Assembly: GCA_027475525.1 (NCBI GenBank)
Contig: JAMWFC010000077.1
Coordinates: 744,001-808,000 of the forward strand
Length of the DNA: 64,000 bases
Origin: Macrolepiota albuminosa
Taxonomy: Eukaryota; Basidiomycota; Agaricomycetes; Agaricales; Agaricaceae
Direction: 5' to 3'
The position numbers and the translations under genes were made by a program. Below, one piece after another: positions 1-10,474 of the stretch (position 1 is its first letter; each line of letters begins with the position of its first letter). Under the pieces are notes generated by a model. The model saw nothing but the letters and a program-made list of their open reading frames with translations. It had not been told where the DNA came from and searched no databases.

Positions 1-460
1 CAGTGTACAACATTGACATTAGTGGTTGCGGAATTGATTCGTCGTTCTGAATTTCGTCATTCTGGGATTCTTTAAAGCTCGATTAATATCACATAACGTG
101 GTTGATTTGATGCCTGATAGCATGGAATGACGCCGCATCTCATTATTTGGTATGCGATATTCACCTTGTCTGGTGAGTTGCAAGGCGTGTGTTTTGTGCG
201 TGATTACGAAACTGAATGCTTTTACAGGCTAACACATGCGTGGTTATGGCTGAGGACCAAGACTAATGAAAGTACAACCTCATGTATCCACACGTGGCTT
301 CAATGCGTTTGGTGATTCTACCCACAACCTGCACAGATAAATCGTGGATCATCGTTCACGAAAGCCACAAGACCGTCACCTCTGAGAGAAATTCCAGTCA
401 TCCATCGTACTTGGCCGTCGTGAATCGACAGGGTCAAACGTCATCTAGTCTTGCTTCGTA
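1..460. other. No gene recognised
   Basis: I see no convincing coding region, repeat or RNA gene here. The only open frame of note (127-315) has no recognisable motif. The stretch is upstream of the G-domain gene that starts at 461 and presumably holds its promoter, but no clear TATA box or other element stands out. Confidence 0.5.
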
Positions 461-1792
461 ATGTTTCGCACTTTGGGAAAACCAAAAGGTAGGAAAGGCG
501 CTGCATGGAAGAGAGAGATAAAGGCAGACGACGTGTTCCTGAGTGACCCCAGAGAGACAGACATGGTTGTTCCGTAAGCTGTGATACTCCATTTATTGTC
601 AGTAACAAACTCTAATGGTCAACGACAAAGAATTATGGGACCTTCCGGTTCAGGGAAAAGCACGGTAAGCCTTAGGGATACAGCCTGTGGTTGTTTCCGA
701 CTTTGGCTCACTGCTCCTCCAGTTCATCAACATTCTGATTGGCCAAGAAGTCGCCTCTGTTGGCCACGAACTCCAATCTCACACCGCGTACATCCAACAC
801 TTTACCCTGATTCATCCCGATTATCCAAATCGTCGTATAGTTATCATTGACACTCCCGGATTTGACGATTCTGACATCGATGATCGGGAAATCTTGCGTC
901 GCATCGCCGTGTGGCTGGCTCGATCGTAAGCTTTTATGATAGGAACTGTCGTTTTCCATGGATGACAGACTCTCTCTCTCCATCCAGTTACGATGCCAAG
1001 ATGAGGCTTGCGGGAATAATATACCTTCATGAAATCACTCAGCCGCGCATGCTTGGAACATCGCGGAAGAATCTTGACATGTTCACAAGGCTATGTGGAC
1101 CAGAAGCGATCAAGAACGTCATACTAATTACGACTAAATGGGATGAACTTTCCAGCGAGGGTATTGGAAGACTTCGCGAGTCACAGCTCAAGGGGGAGCA
1201 TTGGAGACACATGGTGGACATGGGGTCCCGCATTCATCGTTTCGATGGTACACAGCGCTCGGCACGGCGTATCGTCAACTATATTCTCGCGAAACAACCT
1301 ATTGATGCAGTGCAAATACAGACAGAATTGGTGCAGATCGGTGACCTTCTTGCCGAGACAGAAGCAGGACGTACTTTGCGATATACGCTTCAGGAACTCT
1401 TGAAAATGCAAAAGGCCATGTCGACTAAAATGCGAGGCAGTTCTGAAGGAGATCCGTCTATGCATGAGAAGGCGCTTGAAAACGAAGAGAAGATTCGGCA
1501 GACTCTAAAGCAAATCAAGGAACTAAATATTCCTCTGTCTCGAAAGATTACAAAATTCTTAGGAATTGTGGTGGGTGTCATCGTTTCCTTGAGTAAATCG
1601 TACCACCAACTTTGCGTTCCAGTAAAATATAGCAGAGGAAAGCATGGCCATCAGTATTGTACCTGTTCTTCGTGTATATTTCAATTGACTTACGTACTAG
1701 CCACACTGTCGCATTTCACCAGATCAGTCGTTGCCCCTGTAGGAATCAATCGTGAAATTGAAAAAATCGAGACAGCCAGACCTTTATTATAA
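461..1792 (+). CDS. G-domain (AIG1-like P-loop GTPase) protein, 4 exons
   Basis: A spliced model gives a 384-residue protein. Exons are 461-573, 631-664, 723-925 and 988-1792; introns are 57, 58 and 62 nt with GT...AG ends and all join in frame. The start is the ATG at 461, the first in frame with the P-loop. Visible motifs: G1/P-loop GPSGSGKS at residues 41-48, a candidate switch Thr at 70, G3 DTPG at 92-95, and G4 TKWD at 166-169. The C-terminal third is charged and probably coiled coil (around ALENEEKIRQTLKQIKEL). This is the layout of the stand-alone G-domain proteins that are expanded in agaricomycetes and resemble AIG1/septin-type GTPases; their cellular role is mostly unknown. No frameshift or premature stop is seen, so this is one of the few apparently intact host genes here. 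The last about 60 residues are less typical, and a missed 3' intron is possible. Confidence 0.8.
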
Positions 1793-2084
1793 TTATGTTC
1801 AAGGTTTACCGGAGCAAGTAGAAGAACCCTGTGATTTGTATCACTTTTGAATCAAAATTGGATGAAGTTCAGACGTGGAAATTGTCGATGGTATGACAAG
1901 GGGACTGATGGTGGATGATTTCTTTCTATGGGCTGAAATTAACATGGAAGCCAATGTACTACAGAACATAACGTCTGTTAATAGTCAACCATTCACATCC
2001 TACATTTCCGGTATTCAAAATGTGCCCATTTTCGTGAACTAGTAGGTATGGGCCATTTTGTAGCACGACATGCCTGCGATTTAG
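1793..2084. other. Intergenic, nothing recognised
   Basis: AT-moderate sequence downstream of the G-domain gene. No motif or repeat is recognised. Its right edge (ending GCGATTTAG at 2084) resembles a 3' splice site for the open frame that follows. Confidence 0.4.
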
Positions 2085-2994
2085 CCTGACAATGACGTAG
2101 ATTGTTTCGCTTCGGACGTGTCATCTACCAGAGAACCCCCGAGAGAGGGGTCAGGCAGCAGAGAGGTGACGGAACCTCCGGTCATCGAGCAGCCCGAGGA
2201 TGAGACTGCGGGGTCTCCCACTCCTCGTATAATCCCTGCAGTACGACCTATACCCTCTGCTCCCCAACCGCCTTCAAAGCGCGCGAAAACTAGAAGGCCA
2301 GCTGGAGACGATGAGCCCGCTGGGGCGGTAGCCAACGTGAGTATCTTGTTGGGATGTGATATGTGTGACGAGTAAAAGGAGTACCACGGACACAACATCA
2401 GGGCCATGAAGTGGCCATTCACTTCCTTTGTACAAGAAACGCTTATATATTCGACAGACAGCACCGATACCCTCAGTTCAGTTTACGTGATCTGAGGGTA
2501 CGCTGTCTGCCATCGTTGTCTACATTAAACACAACTAACATACGATTACCTAGATTGATACTTACCACGTATTCATCTAGGTACTATAATACAGTTCAGT
2601 TTACGTGATCTGAGGATTGATACTTACCACGTATTCATCTAGGTGTTGGTCGCATCTAGAATAAGTCTGCTGCAGTGTTAGATTCCAACATATCTCTCCC
2701 GCGACAGCCGACGCATATATCCGGGAAGCAGTGCCAATTTTCGCTGAAAGGGTGCTCTTAGGACGCCCGGACCCGCACCTCGTTGGGAAGCATCCGCGCG
2801 TGTCAGCTCCTCTGCTGTACCTAAATTAGACCGTAGAAGCCCTTCGAGTGATATTTATCGGTGAGTCGCCCAATACCGAGAACGCTCCGCTTAACGAGCC
2901 GCGGGTAATCACCTTGACGGATTCCATCCTGCTGCAGCTTTTCAGGGCTCATGGTCTTGACTTAGATCGCCGAAGTGAGTCTCCTCCCGACTCC
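2085..2994 (+). pseudogene. Unidentified ORF split by a solo LTR
   Basis: An open frame starts after an acceptor-like TTTAG at 2084 and runs to 2346. It is rich in Pro, Glu and Ser and holds a basic cluster PPSKRAKTRRP that could act as a nuclear localisation signal. A solo LTR (2347-2690) with target duplication TATCT interrupts it. If the LTR and one TATCT copy are ignored, the reading frame continues without a shift (AVANV... into SPATADAYIREAV...) through about 100 more residues to a TGA at 2993-2995, with one internal TAG at about 2828. A GTGAGT donor-like site lies just before that end. I do not recognise the family. It could be an internal exon of a host gene or of a transposon gag. 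The exact frame continuity across the insertion is the main support that it once coded. Confidence 0.45.
2347..2690 (+). mobile_element. Solo LTR (344 bp), TSD TATCT
   Basis: Starts TGTTGGGATG and ends GATTCCAACA, flanked by identical 5-bp repeats TATCT (2342-2346 and 2691-2695). No internal retroelement domains are present, so it is a solo LTR left by LTR-LTR recombination. It contains a hairpin CCTCAG...CTGAGG (2471-2497), a 56-nt GT...AG segment (2498-2553), a block of 27 nt (2554-2580), then a second copy of the hairpin arm plus the 27-nt block (2595-2642) that lacks the GT...AG segment. See findings. Confidence 0.75.
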
Positions 2995-3499
2995 TGACGT
3001 TGGCGCGATGCGCATTTAAGCTACGTTGTGAGATGTTGTCCGTTACATGTTGCTTTTCTGAGAAGACGCGTCCGTTGCGACACATCTCATGTCGCATATA
3101 TGTCTGTGTTATTGTGTTTTATGGAATATTCAGTTTGCGTGGTTTTTGCCTCTTTTATTTGAATTCCGTTGGCGCCTTGCGCGTATACATGGGGAAATAG
3201 TTGGTGCTATGCGTTTTTCTCGTTGTTGCCGTGCTGCGGGTATGCACAGTTGCTGAGCGCTATTCGCAATATTTAGTTTTGGTGCTCTGCGCATCTTTCA
3301 AAGTGGCGCACATGCACATTTTCACATTGCACTGGGTGTGTGCATTGTTGTGTTGGGCGCTATGCGTTATTTTGTTTTGGTTTTCATTAGTCATTGTCTC
3401 TTCCTTTCCCTCACTGCCTGAGATGCTCTCTTTGCTTTCGAGATAGCTCCTTGAATTCCTTGTGTATGTCTTGAACCTTGACTGACTTGTACGTCAGCG
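2995..3499. other. T-rich non-coding stretch with GGCGCTATGCG-like motifs
   Basis: From about 3060 the sequence becomes strongly T-rich on the plus strand and carries several variants of a short motif resembling GGYGCTATGCGT (near 3000, 3170, 3205, 3280, 3355). Open frames here (3000-3200, 3201-3446) encode Cys/Leu/Val-rich translations typical of T-rich non-coding DNA. It lies immediately upstream of the gag-like ORF at 3500, so it may be the leader or terminal repeat of that retroelement. Confidence 0.35.
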
Positions 3500-3579
3500 T
3501 TGCTTTCGCATATTCACGCTGTGCACCAACGTACGGAAAATGACACTGCACAAGCCCCCATCCCGGCAAATGGCATTCA

Positions 3580-4887
3580 GTGGGGTGCGCCCCGCGACCC
3601 CTCTGCTGTTTTGTCAGGGGACAGACCCTCTATCCCGGTCTATCAGACCAGCGAGATTGCGAGACCGGATGCCCCTTGGCACCAGTAGAAGCCTTTCCTG
3701 TTCGTGGTGATCTGCGCCCCCCCAATATTCTCTTGAAGCGTGCCGGTTCAGGCAGCACCAATGCGCAGAGAGCTGAGGCAAATTCCACTCGTTCTTTGCA
3801 TGGCATGCCACCAGAGATTGGACGCTTGCTTTCTGCATCAGACAAGGTTTATCCCCATAAGGTTGTCAAGGCCTTGGAGCAGGGGATGTTCAAATATATT
3901 CCACTGGATCTTGTGACCGATGACGCTTATCAGAAAGCAACAAGGGAGCCCCCCCTCCTGAATCGTCCTTCGTGATCTCAAATGGAAAGTTATGACTTCT
4001 GAATGCCTCGTTCGACACTTTGAAGGAATCTAAACTTTCCTTTGACGACTGGTGCTCGGGCTTGGACAATCTGATTGGAGCTATGCGGTTGCACTTGAGG
4101 GCTGACTCTGATGAGGATTTGGGGGGCCTGTTGCTAATGCCATTGCCGATGGTTTTGCATTACATTTTAAGTGATTGAAAATGTGACCTAATGCTCACAT
4201 CAAATTTAACATTATTTTGGACTACATATGACCAGCAACTTCATGCATTATATTACGCAACTTTCGCATAGATACCTTTCAACTGGATATCTGGCAGGAG
4301 TGTGTTGCAACACACCACGTGAGTCGTGTCAAAACACTGGACAGTAGATTGGTTGAAATAGAAATGTTTCTTGCTTGCTCCAAAGCTTCAGCCATGCAGT
4401 TTTAGAAGACCTCTACCATGCCGAGTGTCCGCTCCAAGTGTTTGTCTTGCGGATTCCTTGAGCACAAACTTCCTTCTTGTCAATCTGCACCCAAATTTCT
4501 TTGTAGATGTTGTACCAATCTAGTAGCCTGAGAGGATGCACGATCTAATAGCAACGTAACAAGCCTCAGAATCAATCAATGATGATAGAAAACCACTAAG
4601 ATTATACCTAATAGCAACGTAACACTAAGTCATAAGCTATTAGACATGTATCAATCATAAAGTATGGAGAACAGTCACTTACAGCCTCAGAGTCAATCAA
4701 TGATGATAGAAAACCACTGAGGCTGTTTGAGACGTGACTGTGAAGTTGTAACTATAAGTCATGTGACCATATTCAAGCTGACCCAATCGTATAGTCTCCC
4801 AGCCAACAGTAGAGAAGGGAGATCTTGGTGCACTCCCACAGGCTCCTCTATTTGCTTCACTCTCAATGGCTTCTCCGGATGCAAGGC
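3580..4887 (+). pseudogene. Gag-like ORF of the outer retroelement, cysteine-rich
   Basis: The N-terminal part (3580-3975) includes EIGRLLSASDKVYPHKVVKALEQ-like sequence, a pattern seen in ORF1 proteins that precede RT genes in agaricomycete retroelements. Decayed coding sequence continues to a cysteine motif at about 4430-4500 (CLSCGFLEHKLPSC). The frame then jumps the solo LTR to 4809 (CREGRSWCTPTG, FTLNGFSGCK), and jumps the copia element to 23568, where it ends in a CCHC-like knuckle CSLCGASAHGAQTC. Several stops and shifts interrupt it. The likely role is an RNA-binding capsid-like protein. The precise rejoining at both insertion sites is the strongest evidence that these fragments were one gene. 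Confidence 0.5.
4508..4808 (-). mobile_element. Solo LTR (301 bp) in minus orientation, TSD GTAGA
   Basis: Read on the minus strand it starts TGTTGGCTGGG and ends TGGTACAACA. The flanks carry identical GTAGA (4503-4507 and 4809-4813). On the minus strand it holds a CCTCAG...CTGAGG hairpin (about 4683-4722), a 58-nt GTAAGT...CTTAG segment (4625-4682), a 17-nt block (4608-4624), then a second hairpin-arm plus 17-nt block (4545-4595) without the GT...AG segment. The architecture matches the solo LTRs at 2347 and 5024 although the sequences differ. Confidence 0.75.
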
Positions 4888-5494
4888 TGTTGCGTTTATT
4901 CTTTGGGGTGCAGGAAGCCCACTTACATAATACATACACGTGATAGCTAGATAGTTTTCTTTCGCCCCAGAGTCTTTTGGTTCTTTAGTTTTATCAGCTA
5001 CTGAACCGAGACTCAAGGCATGTTGTTGAGTATGGACTTACACTACCATCTGCGATATGTCAAGATCCTTATTGATAATCTTATCTCATCTCCTGTTTTG
5101 CAGATACCTCTCCGTTCACCAGCTGGTCGTGGCTCACAATGATCAGTATTTGTTAATCTTTACTCTAAACCTCATTTATTTTCTCCTAGATCTACAGACT
5201 ATGTACACAGCCACCCTCAGTTGTTCACATCATATTGGAGTGACTGAGGGTGCATTTGATTAGTTTATTTATTACTACGATGACTTACCCCCACCTGTAG
5301 AATACTTACTGTGTATCTCTACAGGTAATATACTCAGTTGTTCATATTATATTGGAGTGACTAAGGAATACTTACTGTGTATCTCTACACATGTACTTAT
5401 ATTTAATATATAGTTTTATCAGCTACTGAACTGAGACTCAAGTTGGATTCTCATTGGCTGTCTTGTCTGTGTCATTAATCAGTTAGCTGTAACA
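4888..5494 (+). repeat. Copia 5' LTR, carrying a nested solo LTR
   Basis: Begins TGTTGCGTTTATTC and ends TTAGCTGTAACA, matching the 3' LTR at 23360-23567. It differs by the inserted solo LTR (5024-5389 plus one CATGT copy) and by an extra segment of about 25 bp near 4960. The internal direct repeat TTTATCAGCTACTGAA occurs twice in both LTRs. Confidence 0.85.
5024..5389 (+). mobile_element. Solo LTR (366 bp) inside the copia 5' LTR, TSD CATGT
   Basis: Starts TGTTGAGTATGG and ends ATCTCTACA, flanked by CATGT (5019-5023 and 5390-5394). The copia 3' LTR lacks it, so the insertion is younger than the copia insertion. It contains CCTCAG plus a hairpin arm (5215-5249), a 51-nt GT...AG segment (5250-5300), a block at 5301-5324, then a second arm plus block (5338-5389) with the GT...AG segment exactly absent. 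Two further acceptor-like sites (GTTTTGCAG, CTCCTAG) lie upstream in the same LTR. Confidence 0.8.
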
Positions 5495-5512
5495 GGTTAT
5501 GGGCCCCAACCC
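5495..5512 (+). promoter_or_regulatory. Primer binding site, initiator-Met half-tRNA type
   Basis: The sequence GGTTATGGGCCCC directly follows the 5' LTR. It is nearly complementary to the anticodon stem-loop of initiator tRNA-Met rather than to a tRNA 3' end. Drosophila copia primes this way from an internal tRNA fragment, so the same mode is inferred here. Confidence 0.6.
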
Positions 5513-5638
5513 ACAGATTTAGTCACTGAAGATTGAATTCTTTATGTCCGCTCCATTCCAGAACGTTGCAGCAGGCACTTTTGATCGCCATCAATAAACG
5601 ACCCTGAAAGTCTATTATACTCAGCAACACCATTTATT

Positions 5639-6433
5639 ATGGATGACATGTTGGGACCATTACTGCCGAAACTCGGTGTCACAAAATATTCCGAGTGGGA
5701 GAAATGCATGTTTGGGTGTCTAATATCTTGTGGAGGTCATACTGTTGCCATGGGGGAGGAAATCAAGCCCACGCTTGACCCTGCAAACCCCATGTTACTT
5801 GCAGTCTGAAGCTCTTATCAGCAGAGAAAGTTCAAGGCCGCTGGCAATATCTACTAACATTTGACAGAGGCAAACAAATTACATGTTGATGCAATCTGTA
5901 CTGATCCCACTGCCATGTGGAGGAAACTCTGCAAAGTCCATTCTAAGTCTGCACTGAATGCTTGTTTCAATTCTCTTAGTGATCTATTTGCTATACGTAA
6001 ATGTGATGATGAGTCTCTTGTCAACCTTGGGGCATGAGTTCAAAGCGCTATACAATGTGCAAACTCACTTCATCCCCCACCACAAGTTCATAGTGATGGT
6101 TCAACCATGCAAATATACACAATTGAGGTCCTTGACAATGAGCTAACCATTATAGCAATGATTCAAGCCCTTCCTCAAGAGGAATATGGATCATTTATTT
6201 CTTCCATTCTCATGTTGAACAATGTGACCATCAACACAGTCCTTGAAGCATTCCATACTGAACAAGTACAACAGCAAGCTGCCGAGGAGGAAGCGCATGC
6301 TGCAGCTGCACAATTGATCACTTGTTATTTTTGTGATGGCCCACACAAAGTGCAAGATTGTACCCATTTCCAAACTGCAAAACAGGAACACAAAAACAAT
6401 AACACTAAATTAAAGAAGTCTCGAGGTCGTTGA
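5639..6433 (+). pseudogene. Copia gag with zinc knuckle, broken
   Basis: The ATG at 5639 opens MDDMLGPLLPKLG..., followed by WEKCMFGCL, which resembles the start of fungal copia gag. The frame stops at about 5809 and resumes in fragments. The last part (6107-6433) holds the UBN2-type gag region (MIQALPQEEYGSFIS) and a zinc knuckle CYFCDGPHKVQDC followed by a basic tail KLKKSRGR. Gag packages element RNA. Several stops make this copy non-functional. Confidence 0.7.
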
Positions 6434-6578
6434 GGAGCAAAAGCTGAGGTCAAGACCAAAACTTCTAAGACTGATACTTTGAAAATGGACGCCGTTGCCA
6501 AAACCAAATCTGGATGGGATGGCCCCACCATTTGTTGATCTGCTTTTCATCAACCATCCTCTTCTGACATACTGTAGA

Positions 6579-8568
6579 ATACAGACTCAGGGGCCACAAA
6601 TTATATGACCCCTCATCACGAATGGTTCTTGAATGACTCTTTCATACTATGGAGAGTCCCAATCCATCTTGCCAACAACACCGTTATTTATTCTGCAGGA
6701 AAGGACTCAGTACAGTTTAAGCCATGAGAAAAAGACTGAGATGGGAAACTTCTTAATAACATGATTATCACAAATGTATTGTTCATACCAGACCTTGCCA
6801 ACAATTTACTCTTGATTACAACTCTTCTGGTGCATTGCAGGTTTACTGTTTTGTTCCACAGACAAAAAGTTTTTTTCAATGTTCAAAGTGAATTGGTCTT
6901 CACAGCAACCATCAACAACACATTAGTTCCCTATCTTGATGGAGATACACTCATTTCCTCCCCACCAGCACTGGTCATGAACATCACACAAGCTGGTCCA
7001 ACATTTTCAATATTGATTGACAGATCCCTCTTGCATCGGAGAATGTGCCACCTTGGCACAAATAGACTTGAGCAGTTGATCTGAAAAAATCTCACAGAGG
7101 ATCTGAGAATTGACTTGAAGTTAACGTTACCACATATTTGTGAGCCCTGCATCAAAGAAAAATAGCATAGAGCTTCTTTTCTGCACACAGCCAACCATGC
7201 AACTGATGTACTAGGTAGAATTTTTACTGATATGCATGGACCAATATGAGTCAGAGGACATCAATCAAACCATCAATGGTGGGGTACGTTTGTTGATGAT
7301 GTGACATGATGGATGGAGGCATTTGATATGATAAAGAAGAGCAACATGTTTAGAGCTTTTCAATTATATAAGGCCAACATCAAGCAACAAATGGGCAGGA
7401 GTATCAAATGTGTCCACCATGACAAAGGTGGTGAATATATGTCAAAAGATTTCTTAGATTTCTGTAAGTTGGAAGGAATAAGGCTCAAATTCATGAACAC
7501 AGCAACCCTTCAGCAAAACAGTGTAGCTGAACATCTGAATAGAACCATCAAGGGAAGCTGTCATCTCTATGCTTGCTGAAGCTAATCTTCTAGAAAGTTT
7601 CTGGCCTTACATGTTGAGCACATATTGTCATGTTCACAATTGTTGCCTGACATCAGCTTTACCACATAATTTGACTCCATACAAAGCATTTAAAGGCCAA
7701 AAACCACGTGTTGGTCATCTTCAAGTGTTCAGTTGTGTGGCATTTGTGCTCATTGGACAAAACAAACAGAAGGGACTCAGTGGACGCATCATGTCAGGCA
7801 TTTTCATTGGTTATCCCTGATAATTATGTCAGCTAGAAGATCTACATACCTGCAACTCAAAAGATTGTTATCTCCTGAGATGTCATTTTTGACGAGACTC
7901 ATTTCCCAGCTTCTGACTGAGTCATCTATTCCCTCTGCAGAGAGCTTTCCTTATCTCTCTGAGCCAGAACCATATGATTTCAATATTTTTTCACTCTATT
8001 CCACATCTGTCCAGCCTCCATTGCCCTCCACAATCACTGCAGTTAAACCAGATAATGACCCAATATTTGATGATAGTCCCCTGATGCCGCTGCCAAGCAA
8101 CACTGAGGACAACACTGAATCAGTGGAAGCTGATCAGGACTTACACTCTCAACCACCTTTTTCCCAATGCAAACCCAGCCAATGCTTGTGTTTCCAGGCT
8201 CACCATCCAAACACAGAATACTATGATGCGTTGGAATGCCAGGAAGATAGGGAGTTGCCACTTATGCATGAACCTCTGCCACCTCCACCTCCCTCTCCTT
8301 ATCTCAAAGACCCTCCAGAGCAGCCCCTGTGGAACAGCAATGTGGGAGACATTGATGCACACGGGGAGCAGGAGGTAGACTTTGCTCTCAGTGTCTTTCT
8401 GACAAAGCCTTGCTTCAAGCTGGATGTGCCTTTGTGGATACTAGAATGGATGCGACTATGTGTGGTGTGCTTTACATGGCACAAAAGATGGGAGCTCATG
8501 ACACAATCCATGCTCTTTCTGAGAGGCCATGTCTAGTGAAAATGCTGTGGAATGGTATCAAGCTATGT
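6579..8568 (+). pseudogene. Copia protease and integrase, broken
   Basis: The aspartic protease active site DSGATNYMTPHHEWF lies at about 6584. The integrase follows: an HHCC-like zinc-binding region (LLHRRMCHLGTNRLE ... ICEPCIKEK, about 7030-7165), then the core with HHDKGGEYMSKDF and the E-containing QQNSVAEHLNRTIKG (7400-7560), then the conserved tail PYKAFKGQKPRVGHLQVFSC (7670-7735) and a Pro/Glu-rich linker to RT. The part before RT (EAMSSENAVEWYQAM in another frame) ends at 8568, where a 912-bp insertion splits it. Stops and frameshifts are frequent. Confidence 0.8.
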
Positions 8569-9480
8569 GCTGTAGTACTTGGTTGCAAGTAGTACTGATA
8601 GTTCTGGGGCTTTCTTGAAGTCTTAGAAAGTGACCTCTAATCCACACTGGTGCTTGATGATAAAAACTTAATGTATTGGGTGCTTCACAGAATATCAAAT
8701 ATCCTGATAGGCAGAAGAAGGTTCTCAATAAACTCCAGCCTAAGTAGTTCACTCCCTGGGAACCACCGAGCCTTTGTCTACCAATAGACTTCCAATAAGA
8801 GGTGTTCAATAAACTCTAGCCTAGGTGATTCACTCCCTGGGAACCACTGAGCCTTTGCCTATCAAATGCCTGGTTATTCTCTACTCTACTTGGACTATTT
8901 ATACTAATTTTCCAGTGCACAGACCACCAGATCACATGACTTTTTGCTCTTGACCTCTCAGCATTCCTGACCTAATTTGTTGTTCCATTTTTCATTTTGG
9001 TGATGCATGTTTCAGTGCCACCATTCCATTCATCTCTTCCTTCCTCCATTCAATGCATGTTTCAGTGCCACCATTCCATTCATCCCTCCCTTCCTCCATT
9101 CAATGCATGTGCCACCATTCTATTCATCTCTTTTGACATCCCTCCATGCTTCTTTCCCTTTCCCCTTTCAGTCATATCAAATTGGGCATTGTCAGATCAG
9201 ATCTTGATCTAGATCATCACAATTTGATCCCCTTTTGTCACCTCTGCCAGCTCCTATGCTTCCCCTCCCCATAACAGTGGTTGGACTATTGTTGAGTTGA
9301 TAGCTTGAGCTGGTCCCTGCCCTTTGTTCTATACTGTCTGTGTATTTATTGGGGTGTTTTTGGAGATATAATTTGTTGAGACTGCTACCAGGAGGCTTAC
9401 AGTTTTCAGCCCATAATTAAATGTTTATTTTGACTTCTGGTGCATGTTGTGTCCCTGACTGCTGGTACAGCGTTGTATCA
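8569..9480. mobile_element. 912-bp non-coding insertion in copia RT, 4-bp duplication GTGC
   Basis: It splits the copia frame between EWYQAMC (ending 8568) and CKEMNSLKTNGTW (resuming 9481). GTGC occurs on both sides (8565-8568 and 9481-9484). It begins TGTAGTACTTGG and ends TTGTATCA, so it has TG...CA ends like an LTR, but only a 4-bp duplication is seen. It holds no ORF of note. Inside are a diverged direct repeat of about 60 bp with period 81 (8721-8860) and a 50-bp minisatellite (9004-9117). It could be a solo LTR or another non-autonomous element. Confidence 0.55.
9004..9117. repeat. 50-bp minisatellite, about 2.3 copies
   Basis: The unit begins TGCATGTTTCAGTGCCACC and recurs at 9004, 9054 and 9104. 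The third copy lacks a few bases (TGCATGTGCCACC) and diverges. It is pyrimidine-rich and has no coding potential. Confidence 0.8.
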
Positions 9481-10474
9481 GTGCAAAGAGATGAACTCTC
9501 TGAAGACCAATGGTACCTGGCATGTGGTTTATTTACCCCCCAGCTGTCATGTGATTGGTTCACATTGGGTATTTCAAGGTCAAACATTTGCCCAATGGTG
9601 CTATTGATTGCTTTAAGGCTTGTGTCGTTGCCCAAGGGTTTAGTCAGTGTCTGGAAGTTGATTTTGATGAGACTTACACACCTACTGCACGATGGGCTGC
9701 AGTTTGCACCATACTTGCACTTGCAGCGATGAAAGACATGCACTTGGAATCTGTCAACATTTCTTCCACATTTCTCCATGGCATTATTGATGCAGACCTC
9801 TATATGAGGTTTCCAGATGGTTTTTCTGAAGATTTGCCCCCACACATCCAATGTCAACCTGGTGAAGGACCACCATGTGTGAAGCTTGAAAAGGGACTAT
9901 ATGGTTTAAAACAGAGTGCCAATTTGTGGAACAAGAAGCTACATCATGTACTGTTGAAACTCGGTTTCTCTTGCATAACTTCAGACCCATGTGTATACGT
10001 CTATTTACAAGATGGAGTTTGCATAATAGTCTCTATCCATGTCAATGACATGATTCTAGCTTTGACATTGAGATTAGCCATTTCTCAAGGCCATCTCTGA
10101 GCTATGTCAGCACTTCAAACTTCGCCATTTAGGTCCCACCACTGGCCTCCTGGGAGTCGTTGTTACACATAATAGACCTAACCAAAAGCTGTGGATTGAC
10201 CAAAGGTCATACACCATTGAAGTCCTTTCATGTTTTAACATGCTGGACTCCAAGGCTGTAGCCACTTCTCTTGATCCTGGTATTTGTCTTTCCAAGGCAG
10301 ATTGCCCCTCTTCTCCTGAGAAAATAGAGGAAATGCACTCGGTCCCTTACATACAAGCTACTGGTGCTCTTCTCTATCTTGCCATGTGCACATGTCCAGA
10401 CATTGCGTTTTTAGTCAGCATTTTATGTTGGTATAATTTGAACCCCAGACCAAAACATTGGAAGGCAGTGAAAC
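9481..10474 (+). pseudogene. Copia reverse transcriptase, 5' part
   Basis: RT motifs in order: KTNGTWHVVYLPP, then after a frameshift VFKVKHLPNGAIDCFKACVVAQGFSQ, FDETYTPTARWAA, LESVNISSTFLHG, KLEKGLYGLKQSANLWNKKLHHVL, and the active-site block VSIHVNDMILA, where the usual YVDD/HVDD box reads HVND and is probably inactive. The C-terminal RT part (ATGALLYLAMCTCPDIAFLVS) ends at 10474, where the gypsy element begins. RNase H resumes at 22765. Confidence 0.85.

Noticed and set aside
127..315. Small ORF of 62 codons
   Set aside because: No motif, no splice context, length expected by chance.
3000..3446. Two Cys/Leu/Val-rich ORFs that look like membrane proteins
   Set aside because: T-rich DNA produces such translations by chance. 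There is no homology-like motif and the region sits in a retroelement leader.
8721..8860. Tandem repeat near 8721-8860 as a sixth 77-bp artefact
   Set aside because: Its period is 81 and the copies differ at several bases, so it is an old natural duplication.
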